A stretch of 64,000 nt of DNA from Aeromicrobium camelliae (GCF_003850045.1 NZ_RQJX01000013.1:1-64000), one strand, 5' to 3'. Positions 32,939 through 41,610 are shown, counted from the stretch's first letter. Numbers and translations are program-made. Notes: a model not told the origin generated them from the letters alone.

Positions 32939-34072
32939 ATGAGGCGCGCACGACGAGGGATCTACGTCGAGACGGTGATCGACGCGCCGCTCGAGCGGGT
33001 ATGGGCCTTGACGCAGGATCCCGCGCAGCATGCGCGGTGGGACCTGCGGTTCGGGCGGATCGAACCCCAGGCGAGTGAGGAGGGCGTGCGACGGTTCACG
33101 TACTCCACGTTCGGCGTGTCCGGCACCGGCGTCCACGTGGGGGACCGGCGGCGCGAGACCGGCGGCGCGACGTCCTCGTTGCGGTTCGCCTCCCCGCACG
33201 TGCTCTCGCCGATCGCCGAGGGCGCCGGGTACTGGCGTTACGAACCGGAGAAAGGTGCACTCCGCTTCCTGACCGGATACGACTACCGGGCGCGCTACCG
33301 ACGCATCGACGTGCTGTTCCGGCCGCTCATGGGGTGGGCGACGGCATGGCCCTTCGACCGCCTGAGGCTGTGGGCCGAGCGCGACCAGGCGCCCGCGCGG
33401 TCGCTCGCGTTCGCTCTCGGCGACGTGGCCGCCCGACCTGGCGACGCTGGAGAAGGCATGACGAGCATCTTCGCCCAGGCGCTGGGCATGGACTTCGGGC
33501 GGCTTCATCCCGCGCTGCAGTCTCGATTCGGGCTCAAGCCGGGAGAACTCTGCGTGGGCCGCGGCGAGATGCGCGAGGTGTGGCGCGGGCCCCGCCTACA
33601 TGGAGCCGTTCTTGCGGCTCGGCACACTGCGCAACATCCTGTTTCCCGAGACCGGCCGCCACGTCCCCTTCACCATCGAGAACCACGCGTACGTCGACGG
33701 TCTCGGGCGCGAGACGGTCTCCTTCGTGCGCACCTTCGAATTCGGCGGCGGCCATCGGCGGCGTTTCGATGCCACGATGATCCACGTGCCGGGTGTCGGC
33801 GTGGTGGACTTCCTCGGGACGCATCAGCACCTCGCCGTCGCGCTGGACGTGCACGTGGTCGACGGCGCCCTCGACATTCGCAGCACCACCTTCGCGAACG
33901 CTACGACGACGCAGCGCAGGAGTACGCCATCGACGTCCGCGTGGAGCACCCTCGCTTCGGTCCCGTTTTCGGTTACGACGGCCGGTTCGTCTGCGAGTTC
34001 GCCGAGCGCCCCGCCTCGCCGGTGGTGATGCCGTACTCGGAGCGACCGGCCCCCGTAGGGTGGGCGGGGTGA
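32939..34072 (+). pseudogene. SRPBCC/DUF4166-type protein gene with two compensating frameshifts
   Basis: The N-terminal ~215 codons encode an SRPBCC-like start (YVETVIDAPLERVWALTQDP) and the beginning of a DUF4166 domain (IFAQALGMDFGRLHPALQ). At a CCCC run (33590-33593) the sensible frame shifts by one base, and coding continues as AYMEPFLRLGTLRNILFPE...FGGGHRRRFDATMIHVPG in another frame. Near 33893 it returns to the first frame with RERYDDAAQEYAIDVRVEHP. Reading straight through stays open but gives an Arg-rich nonsense middle of ~100 residues. One extra C and one missing C explain it: true mutations or sequence errors. Its ATG follows GAGAGGGG; the stop overlaps the TetR start. Confidence 0.8.
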
Positions 34073-34692
34073 TGACCGCCAAGTCAGAGGACACCAAGCG
34101 ACGGCTCGTGCAGGCGGCGATCGACACGATCAGCTCGGAGGGCATCGCCAAGGTGTCGGCGCGGAGCATCGCCGAGCGTGCCGGGCTCGCGCAGGGCCTG
34201 GTCTTCTACCACTTCGGGACCGTCACCGACCTCATCGGTCAGGCCTGCTTGGAGGCCACGCGAGCACGGATCGACCGTTACGCCGAGCGCTTCGACGCCG
34301 TGGACAGCCTCACCGAGCTGGTCGACCTCGCCGACCGATTGCACCGGGAGGAGCGGGCGGCCGGCACCGTGGCGGTGCTCGGGCAGATCCTGGCTGCGGC
34401 GCAAGTCGATCCGGCGCTGGCCGCCGCTGCCGGGGAGGCGCTTTCACTGTGGACTGAGCGGGTCGGCGACGTGCTGCGGCGCGTCCTCGTCGGCTCGCCA
34501 TTCGAGCAGGTCATCGCGCCCGATGCGCTGGCCGAACTCGTCTCGGCGGCGTTCGTCGGCATCGAACTCACCGAGCCGACGCGTGGCGACGACGACCTGG
34601 ATCGCGCCCTCGGCTCCATCCGCCGGCTCACCAGCACGGTCGACGATCTGGGACCCGTGGCTCGGCGTGCGTTGAGATCCGCGCTCGGGTGA
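34072..34692 (+). CDS. TetR-family transcriptional regulator
   Basis: 206 residues. N-terminal helix-turn-helix: RRLVQAAIDTISSEGIAKVS followed by SIAERAGLAQGLVFYHFGTV. The C-terminal ligand-binding/dimerisation domain is helical (HREERAAGTVAVLGQILAAA). ATG 34072 overlaps the stop of the preceding gene (TGATG), so both are one operon. The double operator at 32870-32921 is the likely binding site, giving autoregulation plus control of the SRPBCC/DUF4166 gene. The ligand is unknown. Confidence 0.9.
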   Translation: MTAKSEDTKRRLVQAAIDTISSEGIAKVSARSIAERAGLAQGLVFYHFGTVTDLIGQACLEATRARIDRYAERFDAVDSLTELVDLADRLHREERAAGTVAVLGQILAAAQVDPALAAAAGEALSLWTERVGDVLRRVLVGSPFEQVIAPDALAELVSAAFVGIELTEPTRGDDDLDRALGSIRRLTSTVDDLGPVARRALRSALG

Positions 34693-34752
34693 CTTTCCGA
34701 TCCGGCTTGCCACCGTGGAAAGTCGGCGTTACGCTTTCCATCATGGAAAGTC
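34691..34752 (+). promoter_or_regulatory. GGAAAGTC operator array with leaderless promoter
   Basis: GACTTTCC (34691-34698) and GGAAAGTC (34717-34724) form an inverted pair. CTTTCCATCATGGAAAG (34734-34750) is a perfect 17-bp palindrome centred at 34742, containing the start codon. A promoter fits: TTGCCA (34707-34712), 17 bp, TACGCT (34730-34735), placing transcription start at about the ATG (34743). The winged-helix protein encoded at 35189 is the likely ligand, i.e. autorepression. Confidence 0.72.
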
Positions 34753-35192
34753 GAGATGAGTTCGACCGCGATGCGGCGCGCGAGGCACTGGCCTCCATCG
34801 ACAAGGCCCGCGGCGACGTCGCCGACCGTGCCCGCGCCCCCCGGGGGTTCTACACCTATCTCTCCCTCGGAGCTGCGCTGCTGATGATCTCGTTCGCGCT
34901 GGACACCTGGTGGCGTCTGCCCTTCGTGCTGGTCGGCGCCGTCGTCGTGTTCAGCTCCATCGGGTGGTACCGCAACAGCACGGGGGTCTGGGACTTCGGC
35001 AATCCCTTCGTGCGCGATGCCTGGCGGTACTGGCTGATGATCGTGCCGTTCGTGGCCGGTCTGGTGGCGACGGCTGTCACCCGGAACGTCGCTCTCAGCG
35101 TCGCGCTGGGCGCAATGATCGTTCTGCTCTGGACCATCGTGGGCCCGCAATGGGACCGCGACTACCGGCAGGCGCTGCAGGAGCCGCGATGA
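34743..35192 (+). CDS. Small membrane protein of a regulator-membrane protein pair
   Basis: 149 residues with four membrane helices: FYTYLSLGAALLMISFAL, LPFVLVGAVVVFSSIGW, YWLMIVPFVAGLVATAV and ALSVALGAMIVLLWTIV. A short charged cytosolic N-terminus (ESRDEFDRDAAREALASIDK) precedes them. No enzymatic motif. The start lies within an operator palindrome and at the predicted transcription start, so translation is likely leaderless. The stop overlaps the regulator start (ATGA). Such pairs in actinobacteria usually form self-regulated units; function unknown. Confidence 0.8.
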   Translation: MESRDEFDRDAAREALASIDKARGDVADRARAPRGFYTYLSLGAALLMISFALDTWWRLPFVLVGAVVVFSSIGWYRNSTGVWDFGNPFVRDAWRYWLMIVPFVAGLVATAVTRNVALSVALGAMIVLLWTIVGPQWDRDYRQALQEPR

Positions 35193-35485
35193 CGGTCGGC
35201 GTGGAAGGATTCGACACGGTCATCCATGCGCCGCATCGCCTGCAGATCTGCGCGGTGCTGGACACCGTCGACCAGGTCGAGTTCGCGGTGCTGCGTGAGA
35301 CGCTCGGCGTCAGCGAATCGGTGCTGAGTAAGCAGGTGAAGGCCCTCGAGGAGGCCGGCTACGTGACGATCTCGAAGGGCACCAGGGACAAACGGGTCCG
35401 CACCTGGGCCTCCTTCACGAGCGCGGGCGCCAAGGCTTACCGCGCCCACGTCGCCGCGCTGCGCCGCATCGTCGGCGCCGACTGA
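35189..35485 (+). CDS. Winged helix-turn-helix transcriptional regulator
   Basis: 98 residues, a minimal winged-helix DNA-binding protein of the PF13601 type. Signature: IHAPHRLQICAVLDTVDQVE, then FAVLRETLGVSESVLSKQVK (recognition helix) and LEEAGYVTISKGTRDKRVRT (wing). It is coupled to the upstream membrane-protein gene by ATGA overlap, with AGGAG just upstream. The palindromic GGAAAGTC sites upstream of that gene are the likely operators. No effector domain, so derepression may be through the membrane partner or protein level. Confidence 0.88.
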   Translation: MTVGVEGFDTVIHAPHRLQICAVLDTVDQVEFAVLRETLGVSESVLSKQVKALEEAGYVTISKGTRDKRVRTWASFTSAGAKAYRAHVAALRRIVGAD

Positions 35486-35490
35486 TGCGG

Positions 35491-36321
35491 TCAGCTCTCC
35501 AGGAATGGCAGCCAGGCCTCGACGAGTTCCTCGGGGGCCTCGACCGCGGGGGAGTGTGCCGCTGACGGCAGCACGACGACCTCGGTGCCGAGTCGCTCGG
35601 CGAGATCGTCCTGCGCCTCGAAGGGCCAGGCATCGTCGGTCGCGCCCCGTGCCACCCAGCAGCGCACGCCGGTCGCGGCGACCTCGTCGACGAGGTCCGG
35701 AGCATCGATGAGGTGCTGCGTGATGGCCTTCAGCGCGGCGGGAACTCCCGACGTGAAGCGCTTGGCCAAGAACGCGGTGATCTGAGCCGGGCGCTTGACG
35801 CCCTTCTCACGCAATTGGTGAATCTGCAGCAAAGGCACCTGACCGATCGCGGCCACGACGTGCTTGAGGGGCCGGGTCGGGGAGTCGCCGAGCGCTCCCG
35901 GGCCCGTGCACAGCAGGCTCAAGGAGAGTAGGCGCTCGGGAGCGGCGAGGGCGACTCGCTGGGCGACGAGCCCGCCGAACGAATGACCGAGCAGATGGAA
36001 GCGGTCGTCCTCGAACGCTTCGGTGGCCAGCGCCAGGGCGTCTTCGGCGAACGCCTCCAAGGAGTAGTCGTCGTCGAGCGCTCCGGGAGTCTCGAACTGG
36101 CCTCGCTGGTCGTACGCCACCACGTCGAAGCCCTGCACGGCCAGCAGGGGGAGGACCGGTGTGAAGTCCTCCTTGCTGCCGGTCCAGCCGTGGACGAGGA
36201 GGATCGAGCCGCGGCGAGGCCCTTTCGCGCGGGCCACGTGCACGGCGTGATCGCAGCGCGGCGTGACGATGCGCGTGACCTCGACCCCGTCGGGGATCTG
36301 GAGGGTCTTCGGGACGCTCAT
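35491..36321 (-). CDS. Alpha/beta hydrolase
   Basis: 276 residues of the alpha/beta-hydrolase fold: oxyanion region LLVHGWTGSKEDF, VVAYDQRGQFETPG, nucleophile elbow LLGHSFGGLVAQ (Ser), an acidic residue in the ARGATDDAWPFEAQ segment, and the terminal His in LPSAAHSPAVEAPEEL. It is an esterase/lipase-like enzyme of unknown substrate. The ATG overlaps the SDR stop (TGATG), so the two form an operon transcribed leftwards. Confidence 0.9.
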   Translation of the reverse strand: MSVPKTLQIPDGVEVTRIVTPRCDHAVHVARAKGPRRGSILLVHGWTGSKEDFTPVLPLLAVQGFDVVAYDQRGQFETPGALDDDYSLEAFAEDALALATEAFEDDRFHLLGHSFGGLVAQRVALAAPERLLSLSLLCTGPGALGDSPTRPLKHVVAAIGQVPLLQIHQLREKGVKRPAQITAFLAKRFTSGVPAALKAITQHLIDAPDLVDEVAATGVRCWVARGATDDAWPFEAQDDLAERLGTEVVVLPSAAHSPAVEAPEELVEAWLPFLES

Positions 36322-37079
36322 CAGCGGCCCCGCTTCGCGACGTTGGCGACGAGCCGAATCGGCAGGTGACGGGCCAGCGTGGCGAGGACCTTGTAGCGCA
36401 GCGACGGGATCGACAACGGTTTGCCCTTGCGGAGGTCCTTCAGGGAGGCCTTCGCGACCTTGTCGGACGTGAGCCACATCCAGCGCGGGATGTCGGAGAT
36501 GTCGGCGTCCATGCGCTGGTGGAATTCGGTGCGGGTGAAGCCGGGGCAGAGCGCCTGCACCGCGATGCCCGCCTCGGCGTACTGCAGGTGCGCCCACTGC
36601 GAGAGGTTGACCAGCCACGACTTGTGCGCGGAGTACGCCCCGCGCGGCGTGAAGGCCGCGACACTCGCGACGTTGATGATCGCGCCGCGGCCCCGTCCGG
36701 ACATGGCCTTGAGCGCGGCGTCCATCAGATGCATGGGGGCGCGCACCAGGAGGTCCAGTTGACGGTCTTCGTCGGCGATATCGGTGGTGCCGAACCATCC
36801 GGCGATCGACGCGCCCGCGTTGTTGACGAGGAGATCGACCGGCCGCGCGTTGTCGGTGATGCGGTTGGCGACCCGGGCGAGGTCGCTGTCGTCGGTCAGG
36901 TCGGCGCGCAGGACCTCGGCGTCGACGCCGTGCTCCGCGCGCAACCGCTGAGCAAGCTGCTCCAGTCGCTGCTCGTCGCGGGCCACCAGCACGAGGTCCG
37001 TGCCCTGCGCCGCGAGCAGGCGTGCGAACGAGTTCCCGATGCCGGCGGTGGGGCCGGTGACCAGTGCGCGAGCCGTCAT
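36321..37079 (-). CDS. Short-chain dehydrogenase/reductase
   Basis: 252 residues. The Rossmann motif is TGPTAGIGNSFARLLAAQG, NNAGAS follows, the catalytic Ser lies in NVASVAAF, and YSAHK provides the catalytic Tyr-Lys. The C-terminus is basic and hydrophobic (LATLARHLPIRLVANVAKRG), as in membrane-peripheral SDRs. The ATG at 37079 was chosen at the start of the Rossmann strand (MTARALVTGP). It is co-transcribed with the hydrolase. The substrate is probably lipophilic, but this is inference. Confidence 0.9.
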   Translation of the reverse strand: MTARALVTGPTAGIGNSFARLLAAQGTDLVLVARDEQRLEQLAQRLRAEHGVDAEVLRADLTDDSDLARVANRITDNARPVDLLVNNAGASIAGWFGTTDIADEDRQLDLLVRAPMHLMDAALKAMSGRGRGAIINVASVAAFTPRGAYSAHKSWLVNLSQWAHLQYAEAGIAVQALCPGFTRTEFHQRMDADISDIPRWMWLTSDKVAKASLKDLRKGKPLSIPSLRYKVLATLARHLPIRLVANVAKRGR

Positions 37080-37161
37080 GACGACAGCATGCCAGCCGAC
37101 GCGCCGGCCGGCGCACACGGATCGGTCTCGTCCGACCACGCACGGTGGCACAATGGGCCGC

Positions 37162-37920
37162 GTGACCACGACGATCGCGTTCGCCAATCAGAAGGGCGGC
37201 GTGGCGAAGACCACGAGCGTCGCCTCTCTCGGCGCCGCACTCGTCGAGTTGGGACATCGCGTCCTCGTCGTCGACCTCGACCCGCAGGGGAGCCTCACGT
37301 TCTCGCTCGGCATCGATCCCGAAGAGCTCGAGCTCACCGTGGGCGAGGTCCTGCTGGGCAAGATCCCGGCGCTGGACGCGATCCTCGAGACCGACGACGG
37401 TCTCGACCTGCTGCCGGCCAACATCGCGCTCACCCAGGCCGAGGAGCAGCTGATCACCCGCACCGGCCGCGAGCAGCGGCTGCGCGTCGCGCTGGCCAAG
37501 GTCGCACAGCACTATGACTGGATCCTCCTGGATTGTCCCCCTGCGCTGGGTGTGCTCACCGTCGGCGCTTTGTCGGCCGCCGACCAGGTGATCATCCCGC
37601 TGCAGGCCGAGACCCTCTCGCACCGCGGGGTCGGCCAATTGCTCGACACGATCTACGACGTCCGCCAGTTCGTGAACGGCAACCTCGAGGTGCGCGGCGT
37701 TCTCGCGACGATGTACGACGGCCGCACCAGGCACGCGCAGAACGTGCTCGCCGCGATCAGCGCTACCTACGGGCTGGAAGTGCTCGAACCGCCGATTCCC
37801 AAGTCGATCCGGTTCGCCGAGGCCCCGGCCATCGGCCGTTCCATTCTCGGCACCGCGGCGCAGCACAAGGGTGCGGAGGCCTATCGCGTGCTGGCCAAGG
37901 TGGTGGCATCAGGTGGCTAA
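37162..37920 (+). CDS. Orphan ParA-family ATPase
   Basis: 252 residues. Deviant Walker A is ANQKGGVAKTTSVASL; Walker B region WILLDCPPALGVLTVGAL; DLDPQGSL is the A' motif. No parB-like gene is adjacent, so it is a Soj/ParA paralogue rather than the chromosome-partition pair. The mycobacterial Rv3213c lies at the same place beside RhlE. A GTG at 37162 was chosen over ATG 37153 because CACAAT (37149-37154), a near-match to the TANNNT box, is 7 nt before it; this is weak evidence. The stop overlaps the L,D-transpeptidase start. Confidence 0.87.
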   Translation: MTTTIAFANQKGGVAKTTSVASLGAALVELGHRVLVVDLDPQGSLTFSLGIDPEELELTVGEVLLGKIPALDAILETDDGLDLLPANIALTQAEEQLITRTGREQRLRVALAKVAQHYDWILLDCPPALGVLTVGALSAADQVIIPLQAETLSHRGVGQLLDTIYDVRQFVNGNLEVRGVLATMYDGRTRHAQNVLAAISATYGLEVLEPPIPKSIRFAEAPAIGRSILGTAAQHKGAEAYRVLAKVVASGG

Positions 37921-38554
37921 ACACCGCCGGCCGCCGCGCACGCATCAGGTGCGCGGCACCTTGCTTCTCGGCTCGGGCGCGACGTCACTCGCCGTCGGGT
38001 TGACCGCCGTCTTCTCGCCGTCCCTGTCGGTCGCCTCCGACGATCAGGCGGTGACTCCGACGATCGTGACCGCATCGCTACCCACGGTCGAAGCGCCGAT
38101 CGTGGAGCAGGCGCGGGAGGAGCCCGAACCCCAGGCGCCCGCCGTCCCGCCTCCGCCGCCGGAATCGGGGGAGGGGCGCCGCGTGGTGTTCGACCAGGGC
38201 GACCAGCGGGTGTGGCTCATCGAGGCCGACGGCACCGTGACCGCCACCTATCTGGTTTCGGGAAGCCGTTTCGACAATCTCGACCCCGGCTCCTACGCCG
38301 TGCGGGCGCGATACCGCCACGCGACCAGCTTCGACAACTCTGGAACGATGGAGTACTTCGTCGAGTTCACGACCGGATGGAGCGAGCCGATCGGCTTCCA
38401 CTCGATCCCGGTCGACAACGCGGGCAACCTCGAACAGTCGGTCGACGAGCTCGGCCGGCCGCTCTCCGCCGGCTGCATCCGCCAGAAGCCCGAGGACGCC
38501 GCGTTCCTGTGGGACTGGGCTCCCCTCGGCACGCCGGTCGTGGTCACCGCCTGA
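37913..38554 (+). CDS. L,D-transpeptidase (YkuD family)
   Basis: 213 residues. An N-terminal membrane anchor (TLLLGSGATSLAVGLTAVFS) is followed by a Pro/Glu linker and a YkuD catalytic domain: VVFDQGDQRVWLIEADG at its start, GFHSIPVDNAG with the His, and LSAGCIRQKPEDAAFLWDW with the catalytic Cys (variant S-x-G-C-I-R). It should cross-link peptidoglycan by 3-3 linkages or attach proteins outside the membrane. The GTG overlaps the parA end by 8 nt in another frame. The coupling of an orphan ParA with a wall transpeptidase suggests placement of wall synthesis, an inference. Confidence 0.88.
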   Translation: MAKHRRPPRTHQVRGTLLLGSGATSLAVGLTAVFSPSLSVASDDQAVTPTIVTASLPTVEAPIVEQAREEPEPQAPAVPPPPPESGEGRRVVFDQGDQRVWLIEADGTVTATYLVSGSRFDNLDPGSYAVRARYRHATSFDNSGTMEYFVEFTTGWSEPIGFHSIPVDNAGNLEQSVDELGRPLSAGCIRQKPEDAAFLWDWAPLGTPVVVTA

Positions 38555-38555
38555 G

Positions 38556-39281
38556 TCAGACGACGCCGGCGGTTCCCAGCAGGCCGCCCACGACGTACGT
38601 CGCGGCCAATGCGAGGAATCCGCCGACCACCAGACGGGCGGCGGCGCGAGCTCGCGAACTGCCGCCCAGCGTGGCGCTCGCGACGCCCGTGATCGCGAGG
38701 GCCGCCAGGACCGCGATGAAGGTCGCCGGGATTCGCCAGTACGCCGGCGGGAGTGTGACCGCCAGCATCGGCAGGATCGCGCCGAGTGTGAACGCGACCG
38801 CCGAGGACACGGCGGCGTGCCAGGGGTTGATGAGGTCGTCGCGGTCGATCCCCAGTTCGACCGCCAGATGGGCTTCGAGGGGGTCGTGCTCGGTCAGCTC
38901 CGCGGCCACCTGCCGGGCGGTGACCGGCGATAGGCCCCGCATGACGAGCAGCTGAGTCAGCTCCTCGAGTTCCTGGGCGGGGAACGCCTCGAGTTCGCCA
39001 CGTTCCTTGTCGATGAGAGCACGCTCGGTGTCGCGTTGGCTGCTCACCGAGACGTACTCGCCGAGTGCCATGGAGATGGCGCCGCCGACGAGCGCGGCGA
39101 TTCCTGCGGTGAGGATCGCCGACGTCGTGTCGGTCGCGCTGGCCACGCCCACGACGACGGCCGCCACCGAGACGATGCCGTCGTTGGCGCCGAGGACGCC
39201 CGCACGCAACCAGTTCAGTCGCTGGGCGAGCCCTCGACCGTGCGCCTCGCCCTCATGGGGAGGAGGTGTCGCCTCTGCCAT
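38556..39281 (-). CDS. VIT1/CCC1-family transporter
   Basis: 241 residues with five TM helices and the CCC1/VIT1 signature WLRAGVLGANDGIVSVAAVV at the N-terminus. EYVSVSSQRDTERALIDKER follows, with acidic metal-binding helices (AFPAQELEELTQLLVMRG). Family members export Fe2+/Mn2+ from the cytosol. TACAGT (39288-39293) lies 6 nt before the ATG, indicating a leaderless message. It converges 1 nt from the L,D-transpeptidase stop. Confidence 0.92.
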   Translation of the reverse strand: MAEATPPPHEGEAHGRGLAQRLNWLRAGVLGANDGIVSVAAVVVGVASATDTTSAILTAGIAALVGGAISMALGEYVSVSSQRDTERALIDKERGELEAFPAQELEELTQLLVMRGLSPVTARQVAAELTEHDPLEAHLAVELGIDRDDLINPWHAAVSSAVAFTLGAILPMLAVTLPPAYWRIPATFIAVLAALAITGVASATLGGSSRARAAARLVVGGFLALAATYVVGGLLGTAGVV

Positions 39282-39317
39282 GCGAGCACTGTACGTCGCT
39301 CGCGGCCGAGGACGGGA

Positions 39318-40796
39318 TCAGTCGCTCGAGGCGGAGGCGTGCGAGGACGCCTCACCCTGGGACCCTGACCCGCCGCTGCGGCGACGACGGCGGCGACGGC
39401 GCCGCGGCTGACCGTTCTCGCCCTCGGACGCCGTGTCGCTGGTGGAGGCGGAGGTCTGCTCCGACCGATCGGCCGGCTTGCCGTCACCCGAACCGCTGCG
39501 GCGACGGGTGCGATTCCGGTTGCGGCTGGAGCCGCCGGCGGAACCCGACGGAGCGTCGTCCTTCTTCTTCTCCTTCGGCGCCGCGGGCTTGAGCCGACCG
39601 CTCACGGTGGGGTCGATGCCCAGGTCGCGGAAGAGGTGCTCGGAGGTCGAGTACGTCTCCTCGGGCTCGTCGAAGGGCAGATCGAGGGCCTTGTTGATGA
39701 GCTTCCAGCGCTGCACGTCGGCCCAGTCGACGAATGTCACAGCCGTACCGCTGGCACCGGCACGACCGGTGCGGCCGATGCGGTGCACATAGGTCTTGTC
39801 GTCCTCGGGGCACGTGTAGTTGATGACGTGCGTGATGCCGGCGACGTCGATGCCGCGAGCGGCGACGTCGGTGGCGACGAGGATGTTCACTTTGCCGTCG
39901 CGGAAGCCCTGCAGGGCCTTCTCGCGGGCCTTCTGGGCCATGTCACCGTGCAGCGGCGACGCCGGGAAGCCGCGGTCGGCCAGGTCGTCGGCGAGACGCT
40001 GGGCGGCACGCTTGGTGCGGCTGAAGATGATCACGCGGCCGACGTCGTCGGCTTGCAGGATGCGGGCGACGATCTCGGGCTTGTCCATGTCGTGCGCCTG
40101 CCACACGAACTGGTTGGTCGCCGGGACGGTCTGATTCGCCTCGCTGGACTCCGCCCGGATGTTCATCGGGTGGTGCATGTGCTTGCGGGCGAGGCTCACG
40201 ATCGCGCCGGGCATCGTGGCGCTGAAGAGCATGGTCTGGCGGGTCTCGGGTGTCCGCGCGAGAATCGCCTCGACGTCGGGCAGGAAGCCGAGATCGAGCA
40301 TCTCGTCGGCCTCGTCGAGGACGAGCGACTTGACGTGGCTGATGTCCAGCGCGCGGCGGTTGACCAGGTCGAGGATGCGCCCGGGGGTACCGACGACGAT
40401 GTCGACGCCGCTCTCGAGTGCCTCCAGTTGCGGCTCGTACGGGACGCCGCCGTAGATGGTGAGGTTGCGGGTCCCGCGGTTCTTGGAGGCGGTCTTGACG
40501 TCGTTGGCGACCTGGAGCGCGAGCTCACGGGTCGGTGCGACGATGAGCGCCTGCGGCTTGCCAGGGGCGGCGAGCTGCTCGTAGTCGGCGTCGCCGGGGG
40601 CCAGCGTCCGCTGGATCACCGGGATGGAGAACGCGAGCGTCTTCCCGGTTCCCGTGCGGGCCTGGCCGATCAGGTCGGTGCCCATGAGGGCGACCTGAAG
40701 GGTCATCTCCTGGATGGGGAACGGTGTCGTGATGCCGACCTCGGCCAGCGCATCGGCGATGGCGGGTTCGACACCCAGCTCGGTGAAAGTAGTCAG
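39318..40796 (-). CDS. rhlE: DEAD-box RNA helicase (RhlE type) with apparent CUG start
   Basis: About 492 residues: Q motif FPIQEMTL, motif I ARTGTGKT, Ia PTRELALQV, II LDEADEMLDLG, III SATMP, IV-VI IIFSRTKRA, TDVAARGIDV and YVHRIGRTGRAG. The low-complexity C-terminal tail is Arg/Ser-rich (positions ~400-492) and likely binds RNA. The Q-motif region is in frame but upstream of the first ATG (40706), and no ATG/GTG/TTG precedes it before a stop. The CTG at 40796 gives (M)TTFTELGVEPAIADAL, the family's usual N-terminus. GAGAAG lies just upstream. Confidence 0.88.
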   Translation of the reverse strand: MTTFTELGVEPAIADALAEVGITTPFPIQEMTLQVALMGTDLIGQARTGTGKTLAFSIPVIQRTLAPGDADYEQLAAPGKPQALIVAPTRELALQVANDVKTASKNRGTRNLTIYGGVPYEPQLEALESGVDIVVGTPGRILDLVNRRALDISHVKSLVLDEADEMLDLGFLPDVEAILARTPETRQTMLFSATMPGAIVSLARKHMHHPMNIRAESSEANQTVPATNQFVWQAHDMDKPEIVARILQADDVGRVIIFSRTKRAAQRLADDLADRGFPASPLHGDMAQKAREKALQGFRDGKVNILVATDVAARGIDVAGITHVINYTCPEDDKTYVHRIGRTGRAGASGTAVTFVDWADVQRWKLINKALDLPFDEPEETYSTSEHLFRDLGIDPTVSGRLKPAAPKEKKKDDAPSGSAGGSSRNRNRTRRRSGSGDGKPADRSEQTSASTSDTASEGENGQPRRRRRRRRRSGGSGSQGEASSHASASSD

Positions 40797-40884
40797 TGTT
40801 CTTCTCGGATTTCTTCTCAGACGTCCTCGAGGAACGTCGCAAGTCTTTCGTTCGGGCGGCGTCGTGAGCGGTGCCGCATCGCGT

Positions 40885-40890
40885 TACGCT
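40885..40890 (+). promoter_or_regulatory. -10 box for the ferritin-like gene (leaderless)
   Basis: TACGCT lies 7 nt before the ATG at 40898. No ribosome-binding sequence is present between them. Confidence 0.5.
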
Positions 40891-40897
40891 GCGGGTC

Positions 40898-41590
40898 ATG
40901 ACCGCCGTGCCGAACGCCTTCGATGATCCAGCCTACCGTCAAGGCGTGATCGATCTGCTAGGACTGCTGGCTTATGGCGAGATCAGCGCCTGCGAGCGGC
41001 TCGCCGAAGACGCCAAACTCGCCCCCGAGCTGGCCACGAAGGTCGAGGTCGCGGCGATGGCCACCGCGGAGTTCCATCACTTCGAGCAGCTGCGCGACCG
41101 GCTCGTCGAGCTGCAGGTCGATCCCTTCGAGGCGATGCGCCCGTTCGTCTCGACGTTCGAGCGCTTCCACCGTCAGACGCAGCCGTCCACGTTCCTCGAG
41201 GGGGTCGTCAAGGCGTACGTCGGCGACGGGCTGGCGGCGGACTTCTACCGTGAGATCGCCGCGTTCCTCGACGCCGACACCCGCGAGCTGGTGCTGTCGA
41301 CGCTGAGCGGCACCGGGCACTCGGAGTTCGTCGTCGACGTGATCCGTCAGGCGATCGCGGACGACCCGAAGGTCGGCGGTCGGCTCGCGCTCTGGGCACG
41401 CCGCCTCATGGGGGAGGCCCTCAGCCACGCGCAGGCGGTCGTCGCCGAGCGCGACGCGTTGACCGCCGTGCTCGTCGGCAGCGTCGACCGTCCCGGCAGC
41501 GGCATGGACCTCGCGATGATCGGGCGCATGCTCACCCGCCTCACCGAGGCCCACACCGCCCGCATGGAGAAACTCGGCCTCGCAGCCTGA
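40898..41590 (+). CDS. Ferritin-like fold protein (Rv3210c/MiaE-like)
   Basis: 230 residues, all-helical. Potential di-iron ligands in the ferritin-like pattern: EISACERL, AMATAEFHHFEQL and, in the second half, FYREIAAFLD and LSGTGHSEFVVDVI. Relatives are annotated as tRNA-(MS2IO6A)-hydroxylase-like, but the actinobacterial group is uncharacterised. It is divergent from rhlE, the same arrangement as in mycobacteria. It ends near the DUF3107 gene. Confidence 0.82.
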   Translation: MTAVPNAFDDPAYRQGVIDLLGLLAYGEISACERLAEDAKLAPELATKVEVAAMATAEFHHFEQLRDRLVELQVDPFEAMRPFVSTFERFHRQTQPSTFLEGVVKAYVGDGLAADFYREIAAFLDADTRELVLSTLSGTGHSEFVVDVIRQAIADDPKVGGRLALWARRLMGEALSHAQAVVAERDALTAVLVGSVDRPGSGMDLAMIGRMLTRLTEAHTARMEKLGLAA

Positions 41591-41610
41591 GTTGTCGGTG
41601 GCGCGTCGGC

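Noticed and set aside
32939..34072. Intact 377-residue protein read straight through
   Set aside because: The middle ~100 residues are Arg-rich with no family similarity, whereas a neighbouring frame gives sensible DUF4166 sequence.
40797..40897. Additional small gene between rhlE and the ferritin-like gene
   Set aside because: No frame with a credible start or ribosome site; region is divergent promoter.
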